The position numbers and the translations under genes are program-made. The notes under the pieces were generated by a model. It was not told where the DNA came from, made no database searches, and saw nothing but the letters and a program-made list of their open reading frames with translations. From NCBI GenBank assembly GCA_946811695.1, contig OX328124.1, positions 85,297,293-85,361,292 of the forward strand: a stretch of 64,000 nt of DNA, written 5' to 3'. The DNA comes from Gonocerus acuteangulatus (lineage: Eukaryota > Arthropoda > Insecta > Hemiptera > Coreidae). Positions 22,911 through 34,395 of the stretch are shown here, piece by piece. The first letter of the stretch is position 1; each line of letters begins with the position of its first letter.

Positions 22911-23324
22911 TTTTATTTGTATAAACTTTGCCCCTACTAAAAGTATCTAACTAACTTCTAACATAAATCAAATTCTTTTGGTCAAATCTTAAAAGACTCT
23001 AGAATGATTCCAATGAATACAAAACAATTTAATTATTTCAATTTAATCATAAAACTTCCAACACATAAGCCAATATTTCTTAACTTACAACTGACAGAAA
23101 GGAAATATTTACCTGGAAAGTCACATATGAAGGAGAGTGTAAAAAGGAGAAAACAGAGGAGCTATATCCATCACATCGGTGGCCTATTCAATCAAAGGAA
23201 GTGCAAGAATCAATCACACATTCTCCCATTCAGTGGCGAACCTTTCTATTTTCTGCTCTTTCTCTTGTATCTTCCTGCACTCTTCAGACAAGTCCACTCA
23301 TTTCTACAATCAACAACCTAAACC
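22911..23324. other. Spacer between Helentron-like fragments
   Basis: A 105-codon frame (23004-23321) has no recognisable motif. Confidence 0.5.
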
Positions 23325-23400
23325 TTTCAGCACCTTCCGAAGAAATATAGCAATTGAGGTTGCTCTCATGACAGAATTTTTTGATAAAAAACGTCTTCAA
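23325..23400 (-). repeat. Helentron-like family 1, 3' end fragment
   Basis: CAGCACCTTCCGAAGAAATATAGC, AATTGAGGTTGCTCTCATGA and CAGAATTTTTT match the 3' end of the copy at 47449, in the same orientation, with a decayed terminal hairpin. Confidence 0.6.
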
Positions 23401-23526
23401 ATAATGCGGATGATAAATTTACATTCAATAATTATGATAATTATTCCACTGAATTGTAATCACATTTGTATATTGGAACTACATAACGCATCTGTCAATT
23501 CTAAATTATTAATAATTGATATTAAA

Positions 23527-24000
23527 AGTCCAACTCGCAGGAACTGCATCATCTTAGCGCGGTTCCGTTTATATCCCTAATGTCAATAGTATAGGAGTAG
23601 AAGCAGTTATCGGTAGGTTTTGATTTTTCGTGAAAAATATAAAATGACAGGAAACTGATAGAAAGCGGAAATAACTCCCCCCACCTTGCCAAGGAAAACA
23701 CAATAACCTATACGTGTCTCATTTTCATACCTTATTTTATTAAAATACTAATTTTACTATTAAATGCGATTAAAAAAAATGATAACCAATTAAAACTTTA
23801 GGTAAAAAGAGACCTTGACAATTTTGAAGTTTGAAGCACTTATTTCTCAGATTGACAACGCCCCGTCGAAAATTACATCTGATTTTTTTTTTTGTAGGTA
23901 ATTTAGTAAACGTTCGAATGGTCACCTTCCACTTACCACGATTACCCAAACGTTTTCGAGATATTTTAGAAAATATACGAAAATCCCAAAACACGCCTAT
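23527..24000 (+). mobile_element. Helentron-like family 2, copy 2
   Basis: Starts GTCCAACTCGCAGGAACTGC, then ATCTTAGCGCGGTTCCG; body as in the 22366 copy (TTTCTCAGATTGACAACGCC, CGTTCGAATGGTCACCTTCC, CGTTTTCGAGATATTTTAG). The two copies lie head to tail about 1.16 kb apart. Confidence 0.65.
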
Positions 24001-24234
24001 TAATAAAATATTTTATTTCTAGTTCTAACTCCGAACGGAACCAAAATTTATCTATCTTAGATTACATGAATATCAAATGTCTGAAACAAGTTTCAACGGA
24101 ATTCATCGTTTCTGAGTACCCAAACTGAAAATTACTTAGAATAGTAGGTGTTTCAATGTTTCTCAAAAGCGGGTACAAATATCGAAATGGTTTCATTCGT
24201 TTTACAACGTCAACGAACCAATAAATCGAGTACC
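24001..24234. other. Spacer before the Jockey-like LINE
   Basis: No motif recognised. It ends at the 11-bp target duplication of the LINE. Confidence 0.5.
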
Positions 24235-24465
24235 TGCAAGCATATTTTTCTTTTCTTTTTTCTTTTTCTTTTTACAATCTGTACAGTTATGTACAATTAG
24301 TAAATATGGTCAAACTATACATAAAACACAGTGAATAAGATGAGGGGAGAAGACAGACCCTACTGCCACTCCCAATGAAAGTTATGGTATTTCTTATTTT
24401 AATTAAAACTTTGTCTCTTTTTTTAAACTATATACGTTATTTACAATATTTACACTATTTACATT

Positions 24466-26008
24466 CAATTCAATTCAATTTTTATTTATTTGCTTTTGAG
24501 TTACAACTCATAGCACTTATATAATTCCGTTAGTTACTACGTTAGTAATATTAAATTATTCATAGGTGAGGTTACAAAAATAAAACACTAATATAAAACA
24601 TTAACACAATGTAAGTTCTTTTCTTATATAATATAATTATTCTTAAATATAATTTCTTTTCTTAAATATAATTATGTGAAATAAAAATAATAAAAAAACA
24701 AATTATACATGAAGTAATTAAAATAAAATATATATCTCTTCTTAGCTCTTATTTAAATTAAATAATATTTAATAGTAATAGTTTTTTTATTTATTATACT
24801 ACAATTATTACTAAATTATTCTTTATTTACATTTTAATCTTTCAGAATTTCTGACCTTAGTTGTAAGATCTTCAAAATATAGCTGGCAAATCTGACAAAC
24901 GTTTCTTTGCTATTACTATTGAGAATTGCAAGAAATGTATTCTCTTCAGCGGGTGGAATGGTAGATGGGAATAATGGTTGACGGATGTTGTCATAAGCAG
25001 GACAGTAGAGTAGGATGTGGTATATGGTTTCTTCAGCTGTACTATTACATAGAGTGCACAAGAGTCTGGGGTTGATGGTGTATTTGATGGACTTGGATGA
25101 GAATTTTATGGCGTATTTGCTGGATGTTCGGAGTTGGATAATTATTTTGAGAATGGGAAATGGTATGTCTAGTAGCAAATAGTTTTGAGGAACACCGGGA
25201 ATTATTGAAAGATTTTTATAGAAACAGCTGAAGTTTGAGTTTTGTTTTTTAGACAAATCATTTTGTATTAGATTGTCTTTGTATTTAGTTGTTATCGCCT
25301 TTAGATTGTTCTCAATAATATTTGAATTTTGGGTTAACCAGATATTTTGAAAATCACCGTTAAAGATTTGTTTAATTTGGGTTACCCAGTTGTACTTAGA
25401 TTTATTTGATGATTCTTGATCTAGTAAATAGAGCCTGTTATAGCAGATCCTGGGTAGCCTGTCGCCCTCCATTCTAAGTAGTTTTACTAACCAAGACACA
25501 GCAGCTTTAATGACCTGGCTACTTGCATAGTCGGATCCAATTTCTAACCTTACAATGTGACTAGGAGTTGTTTTGATGAGGTCAAATAGTCTTTTGTAGA
25601 AATTGGTTTCTGCCCGTTCTACATGATCTAGATATCTCAGACCCCATATTTCAGCTCCATATAATAGAACTGATTTGGTCAGTGCTTGGAATATTTTCTG
25701 GGTTGTGTGCCAGTGATTGGATTTTGCTCTAGTTAAAATTTTAAATACCGAGCCACATGCCGATTTAAATTTTGAAATAGCATAGTTAGTAGAATCTAAA
25801 AATAATCCAGAGGTTGTGAATTTTACACCCAGATATACAAAACCCTTCACCTGACTGATCTCAACACCTCTGTAATAACATTTAATTGGATGATTGCGCG
25901 GCCTCCCTCTATGGAAGTGTAAGATCTGCGATTTAAGAGAGTTGACAATGAGATCATTTTTTACACAATATTTTTCCAGAATCCTTAACTTTGAGTTCAA
26001 ATCGACTG
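24466..26008 (-). mobile_element. Younger LINE nested in the Jockey 3' UTR
   Basis: The 15-bp target duplication TACACTATTTACATT is exact (24451-24465 and 26009-26023). Read on the minus strand the insert starts inside RT and ends in an ATTGA-type microsatellite tail (AATTGAATTGAATTGAATG). Exact target duplications and an undamaged reading frame indicate a recent event, later than the Jockey copy it interrupts. Confidence 0.9.
24834..26007 (-). CDS. LINE ORF2, C-terminal part of reverse transcriptase plus CCHC-type end
   Basis: Open for about 390 codons with no start of its own because the element is 5'-truncated; the Met at 26000 is internal. It begins after the catalytic box (KLRILEKYCVKNDLIVN), then FVYLGVKFTTSGLF and LTKSVLLYGAEIWGL (thumb region). 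It ends with LLCTLCNSTAEETIYHILLY and CPAY, a C-x2-C..H-x4-C zinc-knuckle-like motif seen at the end of many arthropod LINE ORF2s. The frame is intact but lacks endonuclease and the RT active site, so it cannot act alone. Confidence 0.8.
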
Positions 26009-26044
26009 TACACTATTTACATTATTTTATAAGGCAGGCTAATT

Positions 26045-27382
26045 AACCAGTTGTAAGTTGTCTCGTGGCCAATGGCGGCGAAGGCGTCGAGGAGGATTAT
26101 TTGGGATGACATTGGAAGAAAGGGATCTGCCAAGAGGATTTGGGTGGGCTGGGAGTTTTGAGAAAAAGGTCAGGAATCGGGATTTGGCTAAATCATAGAC
26201 AAAGGTTATTTTAGTGTCTCGATGGATGGTTAGGTTTGAAACGTAGAAAGGAGTTTGGATTGGAAACGTTGGATAATTTTTATATTTGATGGCTTAGCTG
26301 ATCCCCAAAGTTTTATGCCGTATGTCCATATCGGTCTTATTATGGTCTTGTATATTGTCAGTTTGTTTTTTGTGTCTAGTTTTGATTTGACTCCAATTAG
26401 TCGTCGGAGAAGTCCAAAGCGTTTGTTCAGTTCTTGTCTCTCGTGTTTTATGTGTGTTTTCCAGGTAAGTCGCTTGTCGAGGTGGAATCCTAAATATCGA
26501 ACCTCGTTAGATTGGGGTATTGGGATATTGTGGATTTTTACAGGAGGGCACTCAGCTCGTCGCAGGGCGAAAGTTACATGCGTACATTTCTCTCGGTTCA
26601 TTTGAATCCTCCATTTGTTGACCCATTTCTCGACGTCATTGAGGTAGTTTTGAAGTTTTTCAGATGCCAATTTAGGGTCGGGAGAGGATGTAAGGAAGGC
26701 AGTGCACCGGCAAATGTACAAGTGACGATATTTGGGGTTGATGGGATATCTGAAGTAAATATAGAATAAAGGAGAGGAGCTAGGTTGCTGCATTGGGGAA
26801 CACCTGCTTTAATAGTTCGAGGAGAGGAAATTGAAGAGCCGTATTTGATATGGAATGTACGATTTTCAAGATATGATTTTAGGATAAGATAGAAATGGAA
26901 AGGAAGGAATGTTTTGAGTTTGTAAAGGAGTCCACACTCGATCAAAGGCCTGTGCCACGTCAAGAAAGACACCGGAACAAAAACCTTTTTGCACAAGTGT
27001 GGAGGAAATGGTGTCAACTACACGGAAAACTTGTTGGGTAGTGGAATGCTGGGTGCGGAAGCCAAACTGGTGATCAGGGATTTTATCGTTTGAGTTGACT
27101 ATGGGTAGGAGTCTTCTGCACAAGATTTTTTCAAAACCTTTGGAAATTATTGGGAGTAGGCTAATAGGGCGATAGGAGCTGGCAAGTATTGATGATTTAA
27201 GGGGTTTCGGAATAAGGATTACTTCGGAATGTTTCCAGGATGAGGGAAATCGAGTAGTACGAAGGATGCTATTAAATATTAGGGTAAGGAACATCAGGGT
27301 TTTGTGTGGCAGGTGTCGAAGGATATTGGCAGTTATTAGATTGGGACCTGGAGATTTCTTAAGACGGATATGGAGATGGAGA
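26045..27382 (-). pseudogene. Jockey-like ORF2 reverse transcriptase, multiply broken
   Basis: Reverse transcriptase domain blocks appear in order but in three frames: fingers and palm in the frame ending near 26866, the AGVPQC block in the frame 27017-26598, then the thumb and C-terminal part in the frame 26793-26230 and on to 26045. The catalytic FADD box is destroyed: the bases read FAG followed by a one-base loss, so the first Asp codon is mutated and the second is frameshifted. The start is lost by 5' truncation; endonuclease is absent. The family copies RNA at a nicked target (target-primed reverse transcription). Confidence 0.8.
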
Positions 27383-27424
27383 TGCAAGCATATGAACTCG
27401 AAAACGTAAGCGTTACGATTTTTT

Positions 27425-27765
27425 TTTTTTTTTTTACGCAAATTTCGCTCCAAAATCCATCTTTCGGTGGACGAATTCTGCTGGTTAGTGAACTTGACCA
27501 TTCAAATTAGACGAAAAATTGTTGTGCCAAATTCCATTAAAATCGGACCATTTTTGAACCGTCAGGACCGCGAACAGACAAACATATATAGTTACAAATT
27601 TGAACCACCTATATTTTCGTGATCTAGGGGGTCTGAAACGAGAAATTTTCTAGTCGGCACTTCCGGATTGCGTCGTAAGGTCAACTTCATAAACGGGGTT
27701 CCTCCCTATGGAGAGAGGGAGGAACCGCGCTCAAATGATATAAATAATAGGGGACTCATGAATTC
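27425..27765 (-). repeat. Repeat family 3 (Helentron-like), copy 2
   Basis: On the minus strand: a unit with AATGGTCCGATTTTAATGG and AATTTGGCACAACAA, then ACAGACAAACATATATAG, GTAACTATATATG-type junction reversed, and GCGCAATCCGG-type segment. The order parallels family 1 (tandem unit, ACAGACACA, TA tract) and the 17611 copy. A T run at about 27420-27435 borders it. Confidence 0.5.
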
Positions 27766-30559
27766 CACTCAATTATTAAGTTCACACAAAAGTGAAATAA
27801 CTCCATGAATTTAAATATTTCGGTCGCAAATTACTCAAGACACTCTTGGAGGAAACCAAGAGTAAATATTTACAGAACTAAAACCTTTGAATGAAAATTA
27901 TATGAGCCTTTAATACCACACCTTTGAAGATGACATGCAGAAAAAAAAACAAAAAAACTTTTACTGAGTATTTTGAAATATGCACGCAAGGTAGAAAGTT
28001 TATTATTCTTCAATGAGCTGTTGGTAAGACAGGCTCCATAACTTCTCTGCTTATGAAACATTCATGCTTTAAGTTTGAGTTGCTCAGGGCTTGTGGTCAA
28101 GGGCTACGTGTACCTAGCCTCTTCAAACTACAGATTATCTCGAGCCTCTTAATTCTATAAGCTCTCGGATAGTAAGTGAGAATTACTAATTTGTTAGTGA
28201 ATATTTGTAAATTCAATTCAGTGTTTGACTAATATTATTTTAGCTTCCACAAACAGAGAAGAGGGAATGCATTGTTTAGAATTTGAATGACAAACAAACA
28301 ATACAAGTAACTGCGATAACAAAACTGTGTGAAACATTGGTCTCATCGTTTTTAACTCCCTAATATATAATTACACAACGCATCACCTAATAATGAAAAA
28401 AACAGCCCGACATGTAGGAATACGTCATATTAGCGCGTTACCATAAAGTTCCTATCCTTAGGGAATAGCTTGTAACAGTGAATAATGCTTAGACATTTCT
28501 TAAAATGTTCAACACCTACTTACATAATGATATCTTGAGCAAAAATGATATTCTAGGATCCCAATGCAAAGGAAACTCACAGTTGTGGAAATCCCTTTCG
28601 GCTTGCACTCAATAAAACCTATTACAAACTGTGGGCAACGTATTCATATTTATTTTTAATATTTGCGCTTAGAACGGAGATATTCAATACTTTCACTAGT
28701 CAACATCAGTACATACACTCTTAGGAAAATCTTTGACGAGATCCTACCTAAGTACTGCATTTTTTTTTTACTCGAAATAAAGTCAGGAAAATTGAGATGC
28801 ATTACAAATAACTTTACACTCGGACGTTTATACTATCATTTTTATATAACTACTGAGCAGTATGTTTTTAAGGTCTCCGTTTAGTTTTGTCTAATAGTGC
28901 TTTTGGAGTTCCTATGCTATAAATATCATCGCCGTACTCTGCCGTATTTGTGCAAGCCTAATAAAATGAAGGTGTCTATTAGCAATGTGACTACTTTATG
29001 AAAAACGACTTTGCTATTATAATTTCGTAGAGAGAATTGTTTAACTTTTTGTGCTAGCAAGTAACTGACCTTTAACAATGTGATACGCGCACTCTCCCGC
29101 GGAAACTGTTTTTGTTATAAGCGCACATGATAATGAAGAGGAATGCGTCGAGAAGTTTTACCAGTATTACATTTGTTCTTAATTTCTTCAACGCAGCACT
29201 CAAAAATGCCTGTGCAATTATACATCTCTCGATCCAATGAGTAAAACATGACTTTTTAAAATTGAATACTTGCTCTTTTTCAGGGTTTTCCTAATATAAA
29301 ACCAATCTCTCTTCCAAAATAATTATTCATCGAGTTACTATTGGTCTCATTCGACTCGATCCAAAAAATATTTAAAAATTATATCGTAATCAAAAAGATT
29401 CAAGTACCTCAGGTTTTTTTCCACGACATGGTAACGAGAGTGTTCTCGAGACAGTATTGAGATTTAAATTTAATTTGAAAAACCGTACAGTTGATGAAGA
29501 ATAGCCGTCATGAAATTAAATGTAATTACGAGTAAATCATTTTCTCAACAAATTGCTTGAGATATTGGGAGATTAAGAAGAAGGTAAAATTAGTACAAGT
29601 AGAAATGAGTTTTCCAGTTGTTTTAGTTAATATTTGTCGCTGTTTTGAAGTAGTGGATGATTTTGCTCATATCAACTTCGGAAAGTTCGGAAGGTCTATA
29701 ATCTTGTTTAGTTTCCAAAGTTCCTGTGTGCTCTTAATCAAGTTTAATTGCTTTAATTTGGAGTCTCAGACTCCAGGGTCGATTGATGTCTCAGTATTGA
29801 TTTGGTCTTACTGTCTGGGCTTATAATGATGAGTTGTTTAACTACAGTAAACTTTTATTTATTCCCGTAGAAAGATAACTCCCTTATAAATTCCATAACT
29901 CTTAACAAACTAATATAGTCTCGACTTGTAGTATGTCTCTATAGTTTTTGAAGTATACTTACGGCTTTACCTGTTTGTTTTTAATTGTTAAGTCCCTTTT
30001 ATTATTTATTCTTGATGTTAGCTTCATAATAATTAACAACATACGTTAGTTTTATGCTGTTTAGATGTGGTGACCCACCGATCAAACTGACCCCAGTTAA
30101 CCATTGGCCCTCCAGGTTGGGAGAACTATTACACCATCGTGAACACAACACACATACACAGGACTGTCTGTAGGGTGAAGAAGAAATACAGTAAATATCC
30201 TAGGGCCACTAAATTAGATAGGTTGTTGTCCCCTCAGCCCCCCCCCCCCCCGAATCAGACAAGCAAGTTCGGAAACAATCTGGCAACCCTAGGCAAACCC
30301 TTAAACTAGGATATCGCAATGACAGTTTCTATAGAGTCGAGGAGCGTCAAAAATACTCTTCGCACAAATTGGAAAATACCTCTTTGACATTACTATAGTT
30401 CAGGAAATTCGGTAGATTGGCCAGAGGATGATCCAAAGGAAAGATCACACACCTGCAGTGGAAGAACCCATTAATTGATACATTTTCAAGTATTAAAAAG
30501 TAGGAGAAGAATTAGCGGGTTCAGGGAAATAAGACTAGGCAGTCCAGTCAACGAATGCT
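27766..30559. other. Long intergenic stretch with one repeat scrap
   Basis: No gene recognised. At 28403-28450, CAGCCCGACATGTAGGAATACG plus TCATATTAGCGCG resembles the 5' end of Helentron-like family 2. A C run lies at about 30240-30251. Frames at 28663-28884 and 29557-29826 show no motif. Confidence 0.55.
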
Positions 30560-30574
30560 TAAAAACAGCTATAG

Positions 30575-31301
30575 GTGGAAATTTTTGGAACACAATTTTT
30601 GACTTCGTAACTTTGTTTGGGCTGGATAAGAGGTGAACATATCAAAAGTCCTCGCTCGTAGCCTTTGTGCCGGGAGGGAGGGGGGGGGGTTAGAAGGTCC
30701 CATTTTTCGGGTTTTCACTTATATCTCGGAAACCCTGCGTCCTAGCGAGACGACTTTTCCATAACAAATGAAAGCTATCTTTAGGTTTTGAAATATCCGC
30801 TCTTGAAAGTCGGTCATTTTGGGGAAAAACACTTTCGCGCCATATTTTTTCCCCTTTTTGACGGGATAACTCTTCAAAGATGAGCCCAAAAAATAAATAA
30901 CGGTTATAGGGTTGTAGAGTATTGCATTCCCTTCAATAATATATATTACTTTGCTATTTTATGTATTTTCCTTCAAACGTAAAAATAATTTCAGTTTCAT
31001 CGTGAAATCTGAAATTTAGCGACTAATAGTCCAGGTATCTAAGATTTATAGATGGAAATGTTTGGAACACAATTTTTGACTTCATAACTTTGTTTCGGTT
31101 AGTTAGGAGGTCAACGTATGGAAAGTCCTCGCCTGTAGCCTTTGTGCCGAGGGGAGGGGGGTTTAGAAGGCCCCATTTTTCGGGTTTTCACTTATATCTC
31201 GGAAACCGTGGGTCCTAGCAACATGACCATTCTATAACAAATGAAAGCTGATTCAATTTCCTATAAGTTCTATTCAATAATGTTTTTCGAGATATCTTTA
31301 G

Positions 31302-31388
<87 letters not shown>

Positions 31389-32476
31389 GTACTGGACGTA
31401 TGTACTCAGTATATTTACATAATGGAGCATATTTTGGACCATACATTGACTGGAAATGGTGAGACTGACCAATATATATCACGATTGAAGAAAAATACAT
31501 AAAATAGTAAAGTTATATATATTTTTAAGAGAATGTAATGCTCTTCAACCCTATAAACGGCATTTATTTTTTGCGTTTATTGTTAAAGAGTTATCCGGTC
31601 AAAAAGAGCAAAAAGTGTGGTTTTTTTTCCCAAAATGACAGACATTCAAGAGCGGATATTTCGAAAACTAAAGATCTCTCGAAAAACTTTATTAAATAGA
31701 ACCTGTAGCATATTTAATCAGCATTCATTTGTTATAGAATGGTCATGTCGCTAGGACCCACGGTTTCCGAGATATAAGTGAAAACCCTAAAAATGGGGCA
31801 AAATATATAATTTTGGGCCCATTGACCAGTTATTCAAACTCAATTAGATAAGATCTTGTCCATGGTTTTGCTAAGACCATGTGAGTGCGTATATAACGTT
31901 TGAAAGAAAATACATAAAATAGTAAAGTAATATATATTATTGAAGGGAATGGAATGCTCTACAGCCCTATAGCAGACATTTATTTTTTGGGTTCATCGTT
32001 GAAGAGATATCCGGCCGAGAATATAAAAATGTGGATTTTTTCCCAAAATGACAGACTTTCAAGAGCGGATATGTCGAAAACTAAAGATATCTCGAAAAAC
32101 ATTATTGAATAGAACTTATAGGAAATTGAATCAGCTTTCATTTGTTATAGAATGGTCATGTTGCTAGGACCCACGGTTTCCGAGATATAAGTGAAAACCC
32201 GAAAAATGGGGCCTTCTAAACCCCCCTCCCCTCCGGCTCAAAGGCTACGGGCGATGACTTTTGATACGTCGACCTCCTAACTCGCCGAAACAAGGTTATG
32301 AAGTCAAAAATTGTGTTCCAAATATTTGCATCTATAAATCTCAGTTACCTGGACTATGAGTCGTTATATTTCAGATTTCACGGTGAACACTGAAATTATT
32401 TTTACGTTTAAAGGAAAATACATAAAATAGCGAAGTAATATATATTATTGAAGGGAATGCAATTCTCTACAACCCT
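30575..32476. repeat. Inverted-repeat cluster built of units of about 450 bp
   Basis: A unit containing GGAACACAATTTTTGACTTC, a G-rich run, TCGGGTTTTCACTTATATCTC, GGAAACCGTGGGTCCTAGC and TCAATAATATATATTACTTTG occurs from 30575 and again from about 31050 in the plus sense. It then occurs at about 31500-31910 and 31910-32476 in the minus sense. The outer arms 30905-31302 and 32070-32476 are near-perfect inverted copies of about 400 bp. A TA microsatellite (31304-31384) lies near the turn. No coding content. Confidence 0.8.
31304..31384 (+). repeat. TA microsatellite
   Basis: About 40 perfect TA units, the longest uninterrupted TA tract in the window. Confidence 0.95.
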
Positions 32477-32677
32477 TGGCTGCTTCGATTGCTAGAGTCA
32501 TTAGCACCCAAGGTACCCATTATTAAATTAATGAAGGCTGGGTTGGCCTAGGGACGGTCAATTCATCCCTTGAACGAAGACACTAGAAGAAAAAATCGTT
32601 AGTGCTTGCTCGGGATTTTAACTCAGGTCCTCCAACTTATTAGTCCAGTGCTGTACCACTGAGCTAACCTCGCCCCC
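32473..32677 (-). repeat. tRNA-Ile-type SINE (family C), head portion
   Basis: Minus strand: GGGGGCGAGGTTAGCTCAGT (A box TTAGCTCAGTGG), an anticodon loop CTAATAA (AAU-like), then a B-box region. tRNA-Ile(AAU) has the same TTAGCTCAGT and CTAATAA features. The copy matches 62411-62628 but stops at CCCTTGG, lacking the body and tail. It abuts the inverted-repeat cluster directly. Confidence 0.75.
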
Positions 32678-32772
32678 AAGAACATCTTCATTATGGACTA
32701 AAACGATCAGCCGAATTATCCTCATCATTTTGTAAATCCTTGGAATCTGTCCGCAACTACTGATATATTTTT

Positions 32773-33195
32773 ATGTGTATTTTTGAAGTTTTTGTGTACT
32801 TTCCTGTCTGTCCTATTTACGTGTTCCCACAAGAACATGGTATGCTGCTTAAGGTACTCGAAAAGATTCTTCTCAAATATCTTAACGATTTTCGTAGAAT
32901 GAGGAAAGGTTTCTGTCCTTCTCTTAGTCCCAAGATCACCGTTTCAAGGCATCAGTCTCAGATAGTTCAAAATGTCCATAAAAATCTCTGCTCGACCCCC
33001 ATATCAATCGAATGCACAAAAGCCATCGATTCAGTCTGTCACGACATCCTTTTAAGTAAGCAGGACTCCCCCGAGCAACTTGGCACTAGGTGTACGTGTC
33101 TCTCCCAGATAAAACCTTCACAATGCCGTGTCCGACATCTGTACTCCAGTTCAAGCTTTAGGCCCACGTTCATTTTTACATCTTTCCTATGCTAA
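32773..33195 (+). pseudogene. LINE reverse transcriptase fragment (Jockey/CR1-like)
   Basis: A 140-codon frame contains LKVLEKILLKYLNDF, RKGFCPSLSPK and ISIECTKAIDSVCHDILLSK. These correspond to the FEKIL..L, FGFR..S and FLDVxKAFDxVWHxGLL blocks of LINE RT. The central Asp of the last block (FLD) is replaced in this copy. It is a short internal fragment with no ends identified. Confidence 0.65.
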
Positions 33196-34212
33196 GAAGC
33201 GAATATCGTGATAGTACGTTGTGTGTCCAGGAACAACATCCAAGATTTTTTTCTCGGAGATGGAACATCGGGGAACTCGCCAAAATATCATCCTTGAGGA
33301 AAACACCATATTTTATTCCATCCTTTCTGACTCCAATTAATTAACTCAAAGACTTAGAGCCAAGTTATTCAGGAGTTTAGAGTAGTGACCTGATTTCGTG
33401 TTTGCATTTTAATGACATTTCCATCATGACCATTCACAATCCACTACAATGTGCCTCATTTTCATTAATTTGATAGAAACAAAAGGCGTTATCCTCTCCA
33501 GGTCTATTTCGGGCGTGCATTAACGACTCCCAAGGACCCTCAAGGGGCTCGAACCACCTGAAGTGGGCTTAGGAAAGTAGAGAAGGAAATTACTTCCTTT
33601 TTGTAATTAGAGAACGGGGAAGGGAGTGTTCAGGAACTACCGGGGCGATGTCTCCTCTCTGTTTCTTTGTCTTAGTGTGCTCCTTCCTTTTCTCCTTAGA
33701 AGGGCTGCTGGGGATAATAGTGTAAGCTGGGGAGTTCAAATTCTAATTTAGGATTCTAGAATGGGAAGAGGTTTTTTTCAGTATTTAAGGTAAAGCCCAA
33801 GCTTAAAATTGGCCTATTTAGAACACTTACCTGAAATCTGGACTGGTATGAAGGAAAATGAAATCAATGAAGTCACTACTCTTCTAAAACTGTATTTTTT
33901 TGAGAATTTGAAGTCATAAATGTAATTAATAAATGAAATAAAAATGCCCTTCCCCAGTAAGTCAGACGAACTTATACGTAAAGTTATAATAGCGAATAAT
34001 TCCTAAAAGAAACAAAATTGTATAAAAATCTTTAAAACAAAAAAAAAAATAAAGCAAAATACACAAATAAATTAATACAAAGAATGACATCAATAATGTA
34101 AAACAAAAAGAATAAAATAAAAAATGGAAAATAAATAAATAAAAAAAGAATTAAGAAAATACAAGTATATAAAAAAAAGTATTTAAAAATAATGCATACG
34201 AATATATATATA
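33196..34212. other. Intergenic, nothing recognised
   Basis: Mixed-composition sequence up to about 33800, then very A-rich. No motif found. Confidence 0.5.
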
Positions 34213-34395
34213 GGGGTCTCCCGTAGTCTAGTGGCTAGCGCGCTGGATTCATAAGTGGGAGATGGTGGGTTCGATTCCCACCTCCGGCAGGGATTTTCTC
34301 ATCTCAGGGCTCGCTGCACCCTGGATGTCGGCGCTAACGACCTAGAAGTAGATGCGCCGTTAAAAAAAAAATAAATAAAAAAATAAAATAAAAAA
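34213..34395 (+). repeat. SINE family A, copy 1
   Basis: GGGGTCTCCCGTAGTCTAGT (A box TAGTCTAGTGG), B box GGTTCGATTCC, then TTTTCTCATCTCAGGGCTCG, GCACCCTGGATGTCGGCGC and GATGCGCCG, followed by an A-rich tail. Flanking ATATATATATA on both sides may be the target duplication, but it is low-complexity. The body lacks the GGGAAAATTCCTCG segment present in the other copies. Confidence 0.85.

Larger units (their letters stand above)
24246..27382 (-). mobile_element. Jockey-like LINE, 5'-truncated, carrying a nested LINE
   Basis: The target duplication TGCAAGCATAT (24235-24245 and 27383-27393) fixes both ends. The 3' end is at the left, with an A-rich tail (AAAAAGAAAAAGAAAAAAG on the minus strand). 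Net length without the nested element is about 1.6 kb. Coding remains: KKSPGPNLITANILRHLP, SYRPISLLPIISKGFEKIL, HQFGFRTQHSTTQQ, AGVPQCSNLAPLLY, VRYLGFHLDKRLTWKTH, and a C-terminus with NPPRRLRRHWPRD ending near 26045. Confidence 0.85.

Noticed and set aside
34213..34290. Possible tRNA gene with a CAU-type anticodon loop
   Set aside because: Three copies share the same non-tRNA body, hairpin tail and poly-A, and one has a target duplication, so these are SINEs.
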